From assembly GCA_046541015.1 (NCBI GenBank), contig JBKHEA010000001.1:62001-126000 (forward strand): a DNA stretch of 64,000 bases. Reading direction: 5' to 3'. This document shows positions 42,189-49,300 of this stretch, one piece after another (positions within the stretch are counted from its first letter, which is position 1; each line of letters opens with the position of its first letter). This DNA is from Liberiplasma sp046541015 (GTDB lineage: Bacteria; Bacillota_I; Bacilli_A; Izemoplasmatales; Izemoplasmataceae). Under the pieces are notes generated by a model. It did not search any database. It was not told the origin of the DNA and saw only the letters and a list, made by a program, of their open reading frames with translations. Made by a program: the position numbers and the translations under genes.

Positions 42189-42424
42189 TTTTCATAGCGC
42201 TCCGTTCTCCCAATAACCGCAATAAATAAAATCGTCGTTACGCCAGCACCAATGGCTGCCTCTGTTAAGGCGACATCTGGGGTATTTAAAATAAGCCATA
42301 AAACACTCATCATTAAAGAATAGGCAGAAAATATTATTACAGCACTTAATAAATCTTTCGTTTTTTCAACCGCAAGTGCACATAAAACTAAGAAGACTAC
42401 AATAATAACATTAATAAGAACCAT
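42185..42424 (-). CDS. DUF4040 subunit (MbhD-like; MrpA C-terminal domain)
   Basis: 79 residues with three helices and the signature 'TPDVALTEAAIGAGVTTILF'. In typical bacterial Mrp complexes this is part of the long MrpA protein; in Mbh hydrogenases it is MbhD. Its ends overlap the genes on either side by one to four bases. Confidence 0.88.
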   Translation of the reverse strand: MVLINVIIVVFLVLCALAVEKTKDLLSAVIIFSAYSLMMSVLWLILNTPDVALTEAAIGAGVTTILFIAVIGRTERYEK

Positions 42425-42735
42425 TATTTTGCCTCCTCTTCTTTTTTCTTCATCGCATAATATTCACTCTTTGCAATCGCATGTGCTGCAGTCGGTGTTG
42501 TTAACCAAATAAAGACTAAAATAATAAAGATATTTAAAGAGACAAAGCTAAAACCTTGCCATATGATAAGACCAGTAAATATTAAGCCAGCCCCTAAGGT
42601 ATCTGCCTTAGTTGTTGCGTGCATGCGACAAAAAACATCAGGCATTCGAATAAGCCCAATCGTTCCTACAACATAAAAAAATAAGCCACTGATTAAAAAG
42701 AAGGTCACTATTACGTCTTTAATCATATCTAACAT
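42424..42735 (-). CDS. mrpG: Na+/H+ antiporter subunit MrpG
   Basis: 103 residues with three helices and the signature 'VGTIGLIRMPDVFCRMHATTKADTLGAGLI'. It overlaps mrpF and the DUF4040 gene by one base each. It is a structural subunit of the antiporter membrane arm. Confidence 0.94.
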   Translation of the reverse strand: MLDMIKDVIVTFFLISGLFFYVVGTIGLIRMPDVFCRMHATTKADTLGAGLIFTGLIIWQGFSFVSLNIFIILVFIWLTTPTAAHAIAKSEYYAMKKKEEEAK

Positions 42736-43001
42736 TATCTTAACTTCCCTTCAATAAGGTATTTTGCGACCCCAATGGTCGCAATAAATCCAAGCATCGC
42801 ATAAACTAATGCAACATTGACATAACTGGGTTCACTAACATAAAGGGCGATTAAAATAATGATGGTTGTAACCTTAGTAGAAATAACATTAATTGCAACA
42901 ACTCTATCTGCGGTTGTTGGTCCCTTAAACGCACGGTAAAGGGCTACAAAAGAGGTTAAAAGTAGTGCTGTGATAATGTAAAAGACAATTGTGTTAATCA
43001 C
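42735..43001 (-). CDS. mrpF: Na+/H+ antiporter subunit MrpF
   Basis: 88 residues with three helices and the signature 'YRAFKGPTTADRVVAINVISTK'. It overlaps mrpE by eight bases. MrpF together with E and G forms one end of the membrane complex. Confidence 0.94.
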   Translation of the reverse strand: MINTIVFYIITALLLTSFVALYRAFKGPTTADRVVAINVISTKVTTIIILIALYVSEPSYVNVALVYAMLGFIATIGVAKYLIEGKLR

Positions 43002-43494
43002 GACTTACACCTTCTAACGCTTCAAAAGCCTTTTTAAATCCACTATCTAAAATGTCATGCACATACGATTTTTTTAACCCGTGTACAACGACTTCTTCAC
43101 TCGTCATATCAACGGTTAATGTCCCTGGTGTGAGGGTTATAGCATTACCAAATAATGCCTGATTTAAAGGTTTTTTTAATGGTTGTTTAATGGTTACAAA
43201 ACCAGGATCTACTGGTAAACTAGGACTGAGAACAATCTTTGCGACATGAATGTTTGCTATAATCATTTCCTTAATCAACCGAACAACTAAAATGAAAAAC
43301 CACTTAGTGGTCTTAAAGGTAATGCTTGATGCTTCTTTTTTAGTAAATACTAAATCAACGCTATATAAAAGAATCATAAACGCTGTTAATAAACCTAAGA
43401 TAACCTCGCTAATATTAAAGACTGAGGCTAATATCATCCAAAACAAAAATAAAATTATGAATAGTACAATTAATCCATTGCGCTTTTCTTTCAT
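42994..43494 (-). CDS. mrpE: Na+/H+ antiporter subunit MrpE
   Basis: 166 residues with two or three N-terminal helices and a cytosolic domain. Recognisable parts are 'VVRLIKEMIIANIHVAKIVLSP' and 'LTPGTLTVDMTSEEVVVHGL'. First gene of the operon. The second of two adjacent ATGs is chosen because it is 7 bases from GGAG. Confidence 0.92.
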   Translation of the reverse strand: MKEKRNGLIVLFIILFLFWMILASVFNISEVILGLLTAFMILLYSVDLVFTKKEASSITFKTTKWFFILVVRLIKEMIIANIHVAKIVLSPSLPVDPGFVTIKQPLKKPLNQALFGNAITLTPGTLTVDMTSEEVVVHGLKKSYVHDILDSGFKKAFEALEGVSRD

Positions 43495-43528
43495 CATTTC
43501 ACTCCTAGTTCAAAAATTATCTATACCT

Positions 43529-43557
43529 ATGATACAATGAAATGCTTTAGAATACAA
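43529..43557 (-). promoter_or_regulatory. Mrp operon promoter
   Basis: TTGTAT (43552-43557) and TATCAT (43529-43534) are 17 bp apart, 35 bases before the mrpE start. Confidence 0.55.
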
Positions 43558-43572
43558 CGTGAAATAGCCTTT

Positions 43573-43606
43573 AAAAAAATTGTAAGGCCAATCACCTTAC
43601 AATTTT
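43573..43606 (-). terminator. Terminator after the SRAP gene
   Basis: AAAATTGTAAGG / CCTTACAATTTT, a perfect 12-bp stem with a 7-base loop and a T-run on the minus strand. It overlaps the final codons of the SRAP gene. Confidence 0.88.
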
Positions 43607-44271
43607 ACTTCTTTGATTGCTTCTAGCTTATTATAACTCGGCTTATTCACTTCTTTACTTACTGGATAATGGCTTAATGAAGGGCTTTTTATAGGATCAA
43701 GTAACCCTTTTAAATCTTTAGTGTCCGCTTTAGAATCTAGCCAAAGTGATTGTTTATCTTCTGGTATGATTACGGGCATTCTATCATGCAAAAAACTGAT
43801 ATCGTTGTTGGCATTTGTTGTAACGATTAATCCTCCAAATGTTTTAGCATCTTGAGTGGTTTGATAACTATTATAAATACCTGCAAAGGTAAATAGGTCG
43901 TGATTGTTTAATGTGAACCGGTAAGGTTGTTTATCTTTTTTATGACGATCCCATTCATAAAACCCATCGGCGATAATCAGACAACGCTTTGTCTTAAACG
44001 CGTTTTTAAAAGATGGTAGTTTGTCGATGGTTTCGCTTCTTGCATTAATCATTATTTGTGAATGACTTTGCTTTTTAGGTGCTAAATATCCCCAATTTAG
44101 ATAACCCACACGGTATTTTGACCCATCAAATATCACACTTAATATTTTTTGTGAAGGGGCTGTGTTGTAATTTGCTTCATATTCAACCTTAGAAGCATCT
44201 AAATCAAAACGCTCTTGTAAATAATGCGCTAATGTTTCTTTACTGACGGTTAGGGTAAAACGTCCACACAT
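43597..44271 (-). CDS. SRAP domain protein (YedK/HMCES family)
   Basis: 224 residues. Cys2 right after the initiator Met ('MCGRFTLT') is the residue that crosslinks to abasic sites in single-stranded DNA. 'INARSET' holds the conserved Asn, 'DGFYEW' the Glu, and 'FLHDRMPVII' the His of the active site. YedK/HMCES shield abasic sites by forming a thiazolidine bond. It lies 8 bases after the GNAT-ATP-grasp gene in the same direction, so they are probably co-transcribed, though no functional link is known. Confidence 0.95.
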   Translation of the reverse strand: MCGRFTLTVSKETLAHYLQERFDLDASKVEYEANYNTAPSQKILSVIFDGSKYRVGYLNWGYLAPKKQSHSQIMINARSETIDKLPSFKNAFKTKRCLIIADGFYEWDRHKKDKQPYRFTLNNHDLFTFAGIYNSYQTTQDAKTFGGLIVTTNANNDISFLHDRMPVIIPEDKQSLWLDSKADTKDLKGLLDPIKSPSLSHYPVSKEVNKPSYNKLEAIKEVKL

Positions 44272-44278
44272 AAGATCA

Positions 44279-46219
44279 CTACCTTTGTGATATTTTACGT
44301 TGCACTTTACTAGATGATTCTATTTTATCATAAATACCTTTAATAATAATTTTATAAAGGTCGTCATGTAAGATGATATCTTCCCATTGATAATCTATAC
44401 TTGGGTTATCGTTAACCTCAATTAAATAAACAGCATCATCAACTTGTTTTAAGTCAACCCCGTAAAACCCATCTCCAATAAGTTTACAAGCTTTTAAAGC
44501 TTCCTTTAAAACGGTTTTAGGGACATTGGCTAAATCTACACCTAAAACACGTCCTGTTTGGTTTTTCAAAGCACTAGATTGCCAGTTATAAATTTGCCAG
44601 TGGTTTTTAGCCATGAAATATTTACAGGCAAAAATCGGCTCATTGTTTAAAACCCCAATACGCCAATCAAAATCTGTTTTAATATAACGCTGGGCAATAA
44701 CTAGGGCACTTTGTTTTAACATATCGCTTAAAGTATTGGCTAGTTCTGTTGCGTTAGAAACTTTAAATACTCCAAGGGAAAACGCGCTATCAGGCTGTTT
44801 TAAGATCATTGGAAATCCTAATTCATCGATGAGATAACTATATTGAGAAAAATCATCAACAATTAAAGTTTTTGGTGTTTTGACATGATTTAGTTGCATG
44901 AGTTCATGTAAAAAAAGCTTGTTTGAACATTTTAAAATGCTAAATGGGTCATCAATGACAACCAAACCTTCTGCATAAGCATAACGAGAAAACTCATACG
45001 TATAATCACTTACATTAGTTGTTGTTCTTATAAACAAAGCATCAAATTCATTTAGGCGATGGTAATCTTCTTTTGTGATAAACTCAACAAAAAAACCAAT
45101 CTGTTCTGCAGACGCTTTAAATTTGTTTAATGCAATATGATCTGATGGTGGGTTTTTTTCTGATGGATCGATTAAAATAGCTAAATCATAAAGATAGTTT
45201 TTAAAGTTACTAATGATGAACCGCTTTTGTTTAAAATATTGATTGATTTGATTTATGACTGTCTCATTGACTATTAGATCATGAATGGATAACGCTTCAA
45301 CATGTGCTAATTCCCATTGTTTGAGTTTTTTAAAATGACATAAAATATAAGGTGCTTCAAATAACTTATAAACAGTTTTTGCTAGTTTTTGATACTTTGG
45401 TTCGAATGAATAACCAAAATAAATGGCTAAGGTAAAATGGTTTAAAGTTATGGATTTTAACTGTTGATTTATTAATGTGATTTCTTCATCCCCAATACTT
45501 TGTGTAATGGTTTGATTGGTTATATCTCTTAGTGTACTTACATGGGGAATTACTCGTAAATTTCTCGCACTTGAAAGTAATGAAACATAATAGCCCATTG
45601 ACTGGTATTGATAATTGTCACAAAGATTAAATACCCTTAACCCTTTTAAACTTTGATAACGTTGGTTGTTAATAAAATCTTTTGCTTGGACAATTTCAAT
45701 GTTTTCAATATTGGCTAACCAATCTAGTGGCTGATCAATTATAACCACATTTTTTATTTGGATTTTTCCACTTTTTTTATTGAGTTCCATAATCATTTGG
45801 TAGGCTGATTGGTGCTTTCCATAAAAATCATTCAATAATTTTGTTGTCTTAAAACCTAAGAGTTCATACCATTCAATCAGTTTTAAATTACTCGCATCAA
45901 CTTCTAAAGTTATTTTATTAAACTTATCTTGTTTTAAGCGGTCAATAACACTTAGTAAAAAGGTTTTTCCTAAAGCCATTTTTCTATATTCAGGTAAGAT
46001 TGCAATTGAAGTTAGGCGAATGGTTTTTTCGTAATACCTTAATGTTAATGCCCCAACATTTAATCCATCTAAGTCCAGTATAAAAACAGCTTGACTTTTA
46101 CTGTTGATGCTGCGAATAATACTTTGTTTATTAACTTGTATGTGTGTTTTAAAACTTTTCTCTTCTAGGGCAACTAAAAAATTTAAATCTTCTTGATTCG
46201 CTAAGCGAATAGTGCTCAT
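44279..46219 (-). CDS. GNAT acetyltransferase-RLAN-ATP-grasp (RimK-like) fusion
   Basis: 646 residues in three parts. Residues about 1-147 are a GNAT fold ('TSIAILPEYRKMALGKTFL' is the acetyl-CoA loop). About 160-330 matches the RLAN domain ('LRVFNLCDNYQYQSMGYYVS', 'ARNLRVIPHVSTL'). About 350-630 is a RimK-type ATP-grasp ('DDPFSILKCSNKLFLHELMQ', 'FPMILKQPDSAFSLGVF', 'DFDWRIGVL', 'YGVDLKQ', 'LIEVNDNPSID'). ATP-grasp enzymes ligate amino acids to carboxylates; the GNAT part could acylate an amine on the same substrate. The product is unknown. The ribosome site is weak (GGAAAA). Confidence 0.85.
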   Translation of the reverse strand: MSTIRLANQEDLNFLVALEEKSFKTHIQVNKQSIIRSINSKSQAVFILDLDGLNVGALTLRYYEKTIRLTSIAILPEYRKMALGKTFLLSVIDRLKQDKFNKITLEVDASNLKLIEWYELLGFKTTKLLNDFYGKHQSAYQMIMELNKKSGKIQIKNVVIIDQPLDWLANIENIEIVQAKDFINNQRYQSLKGLRVFNLCDNYQYQSMGYYVSLLSSARNLRVIPHVSTLRDITNQTITQSIGDEEITLINQQLKSITLNHFTLAIYFGYSFEPKYQKLAKTVYKLFEAPYILCHFKKLKQWELAHVEALSIHDLIVNETVINQINQYFKQKRFIISNFKNYLYDLAILIDPSEKNPPSDHIALNKFKASAEQIGFFVEFITKEDYHRLNEFDALFIRTTTNVSDYTYEFSRYAYAEGLVVIDDPFSILKCSNKLFLHELMQLNHVKTPKTLIVDDFSQYSYLIDELGFPMILKQPDSAFSLGVFKVSNATELANTLSDMLKQSALVIAQRYIKTDFDWRIGVLNNEPIFACKYFMAKNHWQIYNWQSSALKNQTGRVLGVDLANVPKTVLKEALKACKLIGDGFYGVDLKQVDDAVYLIEVNDNPSIDYQWEDIILHDDLYKIIIKGIYDKIESSSKVQRKISQR

Positions 46220-46333
46220 AATTTTCCATAATCTTTCTTTATTATTTCAATGCACACTCATTATAATCTTTCTACTGATTACTGTAAACAAAGATTTATA
46301 AAGATTTTTTAAGCGAACTTCATAGCAATGAGG

Positions 46334-46339
46334 TATAAT
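46334..46339 (+). promoter_or_regulatory. -10 element before the MscS operon
   Basis: TATAAT lies 27-33 bases before the likely start; no convincing -35 is visible. Confidence 0.45.
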
Positions 46340-46366
46340 AAAATTAAGTATTAAGGGGAAGTGAAT

Positions 46367-46774
46367 TTGGTGAAACATATTACACTAAATAAGCCATCAA
46401 GCCGAGCACGAAAACGGTCATTCGCAAATAAAATACTTGCGACATTTGTCGTGACTACTGCGGTTATTGGTGGTGTTTTTTATTTAAATGATTATTATGA
46501 AGCTTCAATCATTAGTATTACTGAGAATACGACTTCAATCAGTTATGAAATTGGCGATTTCTCGGATAATTTTTACGATGATCCCACTCTCTTTTATGTT
46601 GTATTAGAAAATGATGATACTTACTTGATTGAACCCTTTGATCTATCTAATCCTCAGGGCAGTTTTACAAACTTAAGTCCAAATACGATTTATCAACTAA
46701 AACTCATCATTAAAGATGAAGATAGAACCGTTACGATTGTTGAAAAAAAGGTTCAAACAAACGCATCAAATTAG
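46367..46774 (+). CDS. Small membrane-anchored protein with Fn3-like domain
   Basis: About 135 residues: a basic N-terminus ('SRARKRSFANK'), one helix at about 23-42, then an extracellular beta-rich domain of about 90 residues ('SFTNLSPNTIYQLKLIIKDED'), which looks like a fibronectin type III fold. No homologue is recognised. GTG at 46361 touches the AGGGG ribosome site, so TTG at 46367 (8 bases) or GTG at 46370 is more likely. It is followed 9 bases later by the MscS gene and is probably co-transcribed with it. Confidence 0.65.
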   Translation: MVKHITLNKPSSRARKRSFANKILATFVVTTAVIGGVFYLNDYYEASIISITENTTSISYEIGDFSDNFYDDPTLFYVVLENDDTYLIEPFDLSNPQGSFTNLSPNTIYQLKLIIKDEDRTVTIVEKKVQTNASN

Positions 46775-46783
46775 GAGGCTTTT

Positions 46784-47848
46784 ATGGCAAATAACAAAAA
46801 TATTAAAACCAAAAAGCGTAACTTAAAAACCGTAAAGAACCCAGTTAAAATTAAAAAAAGAAAATTTAAACGCTCTACTGGGAATCCTTTATTTGTAGGC
46901 TTTGTGGTTGTTTTATTTGTTGCGATTGGGGTAACAGCTGATTTATATTATGCCGACACATTTGTTGGTGAACTCATAAATAGTTCTATAGGAAAATTCT
47001 TTAATCTCTTTAGTTTTTTTGAAAATTATCATCTTATAATTTTAGAAAGCATCACCGTATTAATCTTTATATGGGTGTTATCAAAAGTACTTCATGTGTT
47101 TGTAAAAATATTCTTTAGAGGGACAAAACGCAATAAAACCATTGGTATTATCTTTTCCGGTATTATGCGCTACGTTTTAATTTTATCAGCGATATTTCTT
47201 ATTTTAGGCGCTTGGGGTGTAGAAGCAACAACGCTCTTAGCTGGTGCTGGGATTTTAGGATTAGCTATTAGTTTTGGTGCTCAAAGCCTTATTGAAGATA
47301 TTTTAAGCGGGTTATTTATTATATCTGAAAAACAATTTTCTATTGGTGATGTGATAGAGATTGATGGCTTTAGAGGTAAAGTAATTGAAATGAGTATACG
47401 TACAACCAAGTTTGAAAATATAAGTGGTGATACGAAAATCATGAATAACTCTGATATTAGAGGTGCGATTAATACTTCAAGTAATTTATCACCCGCAATA
47501 TGTGATATATCGATTAGTTATACTGAAGACTTAGATAAGGTAGAAAAAATTATATATAAAAACTTAGATGGTATTAGAGAACGTATGGTAGATATTATTG
47601 ATGGTCCATATTATTTTGGCGTTCAAGCTTTAAGTGATTCAAGCGTTGTTTTAAGAGTTGTCGGCTATGTTCATGAAGATAAAAAGCTTCAAGCTATTAG
47701 AGATTTAAATCGCGAAATGAAACTTATTTTTGATAAAAATAATATTCAAATCCCTTTCCCACAACTTGTTATACATCAAGATAATTCAACCAAAAAGAAA
47801 CCGTCCCCTAAAAAGAAGACAACCAAACCAAAAACCACAAAAAAATAG
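46784..47848 (+). CDS. mscS: MscS-family mechanosensitive channel
   Basis: 354 residues. A basic N-terminus (about 1-40) is followed by a helix, two more helices, the pore-lining helix 'GAGILGLAISFGAQSLIEDILSGLFII' and the beta domain with 'FSIGDVIEIDGFRGKVIEMSIRTTKFEN'. A C-terminal alpha/beta domain follows, then a lysine- and proline-rich tail. MscS channels release solutes at low osmolarity, which matters especially to a cell without a wall. AGGAGG precedes the ATG. Confidence 0.93.
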   Translation: MANNKNIKTKKRNLKTVKNPVKIKKRKFKRSTGNPLFVGFVVVLFVAIGVTADLYYADTFVGELINSSIGKFFNLFSFFENYHLIILESITVLIFIWVLSKVLHVFVKIFFRGTKRNKTIGIIFSGIMRYVLILSAIFLILGAWGVEATTLLAGAGILGLAISFGAQSLIEDILSGLFIISEKQFSIGDVIEIDGFRGKVIEMSIRTTKFENISGDTKIMNNSDIRGAINTSSNLSPAICDISISYTEDLDKVEKIIYKNLDGIRERMVDIIDGPYYFGVQALSDSSVVLRVVGYVHEDKKLQAIRDLNREMKLIFDKNNIQIPFPQLVIHQDNSTKKKPSPKKKTTKPKTTKK

Positions 47849-47880
47849 GAATCCTTCAATCACGAAAGGATTCCTTTTTT
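47847..47880. terminator. Bidirectional terminator after mscS
   Basis: AGGAATCCTT / AAGGATTCCT, followed by a T-run on the plus strand and preceded by an A-run. It also ends the converging 113-residue gene. Confidence 0.85.
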
Positions 47881-48198
47881 CTTTAAGTAATAAAGTGTAG
47901 CTTCAATAATAATCCCGTAAATAATTCCCGCGAAAAAGCCGGTAAAGTCTTCAAAACCAGTTGATGCATAAAAAGCAAACGAAATAAACATTCCTATTAC
48001 TGCACCTCTTAATAAAGCCGTTTTCCAGTTTATAAATGGTAATAGCGCAATCACAAATCCCATCATGAGTCGGTTATACCAAAACGCAAAAAGATATTCC
48101 GTTGATTGTGTAAAACCTGAGCGTATTTGGGCACCAATAATACAGACAACACCAAGCAGTGCGCCTAAAATTAATCCTACTAAAATTTTTCTTGTCAT
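47860..48198 (-). CDS. Small membrane protein of unknown function
   Basis: 112 residues with four hydrophobic segments ('ILVGLILGALLGVVCIIGA', 'LMMGFVIALLPFI', 'LLRGAVIGMFISFAFYAS', 'FTGFFAGIIYGIIIEATLYYL') and a short basic tail. I do not recognise the family. GAGG lies 9 bases before the ATG at 48198; a TTG one codon earlier is also in frame. It is transcribed alone. Confidence 0.65.
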   Translation of the reverse strand: MTRKILVGLILGALLGVVCIIGAQIRSGFTQSTEYLFAFWYNRLMMGFVIALLPFINWKTALLRGAVIGMFISFAFYASTGFEDFTGFFAGIIYGIIIEATLYYLKKKGILS

Positions 48199-48299
48199 CA
48201 ATGATCACCTCTATCTTCATTATAGCTTAAGTAAAGAGAATTATTAAAAATATACATTTTCATGTATAATATACTTAAGAGTTTAAAGGAGGAAAAACT

Positions 48300-49268
48300 A
48301 TGAATTTTGGTGTTATAGGGGCGGGAAGAATCGCTAAAAAATTTAGTGACGCTGTAAGAAATAACCAAGGAAATCTTTATGCTATTGCTTCTAGGTCAAG
48401 TAAAAGAGCAAAAGAATACCAAGAAACATATGGATTTGATAAAGCTTATGACGATTATGAAAAAATGCTACAAGATAATCAGGTAGATTGTGTCTATATC
48501 GCAACGCCTCATGGTCTTCACTATGAACATATGATGCTTGCATTAAAACACAATAAACATATCCTTTGTGAAAAAGCATTCACTTTAAACACAAAACAAG
48601 CAATAGAAGTTTTTACCTTAGCTAAAGAAAAATCATTGTTTGTAATGGAAGCTATGTGGACAAGATTTTTACCGATTACCCAAACCTTACAAACCCTAAT
48701 TGAAGATGGCATTATTGGTGAAGTTGAAAAACTAGAAGCTGATTTTTGTTTTAAAGCAAAAAAAGATCCCGATGACCGTCTTTTTAACTTAACGCTTGGC
48801 GCTGGTGCATTGCTTGATGTCACAATTTATCCAATCAATTACGCTAATATATTTTTAGGTATTCCTAAAGACATAAATGGAAAATGTAAACTAACCACTA
48901 CCGGTGCTGACTTAAAAGATGAGATTGTTTATTTATATACCAATAATAAAAAAGCCATTTTAAATGGTTCTATTGGCCACGATTTGCCACGTGAAGCGAG
49001 AATTTATGGATCTGCTGGTAAAATATATGTTCCTGATTTTGGAGCTGCAACTGAGGCATATATTTATGACAATGAAAACACATTAATCAAACATATCCAA
49101 ATTCCTCATAAAGTTAATGGCTTTGAATATCAAATTGAAGAAGTCATTCGTTGTATTAAAGAAGGTCTCATTGAAAGCCCGATTATGCCACATCAAACCA
49201 CCATCGATATCTTAAAACAAATGGATGGATTACGATTTAGTTGGGGAATAAAATATCCAAACGAATAA
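48300..49268 (+). CDS. Gfo/Idh/MocA family oxidoreductase
   Basis: 322 residues. The NAD(P) fold is 'GVIGAGRIAKKFSDAV'; 'VDCVYIATPHGLHYEHMMLAL' and 'KHILCEKAFTLN' are the family's cofactor and catalytic-Lys regions (EKA in place of EKP). The C-terminal half is the alpha/beta substrate domain with 'GAGALLDVTIYPINYANIF', like dimeric dihydrodiol dehydrogenase and sugar dehydrogenases. A GGAGG precedes the ATG. The sugar or diol substrate is unknown. Confidence 0.9.
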   Translation: MNFGVIGAGRIAKKFSDAVRNNQGNLYAIASRSSKRAKEYQETYGFDKAYDDYEKMLQDNQVDCVYIATPHGLHYEHMMLALKHNKHILCEKAFTLNTKQAIEVFTLAKEKSLFVMEAMWTRFLPITQTLQTLIEDGIIGEVEKLEADFCFKAKKDPDDRLFNLTLGAGALLDVTIYPINYANIFLGIPKDINGKCKLTTTGADLKDEIVYLYTNNKKAILNGSIGHDLPREARIYGSAGKIYVPDFGAATEAYIYDNENTLIKHIQIPHKVNGFEYQIEEVIRCIKEGLIESPIMPHQTTIDILKQMDGLRFSWGIKYPNE

Positions 49269-49300
49269 AAAAAGTGCTTGAAAATTTCAAGCACTTTTTA
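49267..49300. terminator. Bidirectional terminator between converging genes
   Basis: AAAAAGTGCTTGAAA / TTTCAAGCACTTTTT, a near-perfect long stem with A- and T-runs on both strands. Confidence 0.9.
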
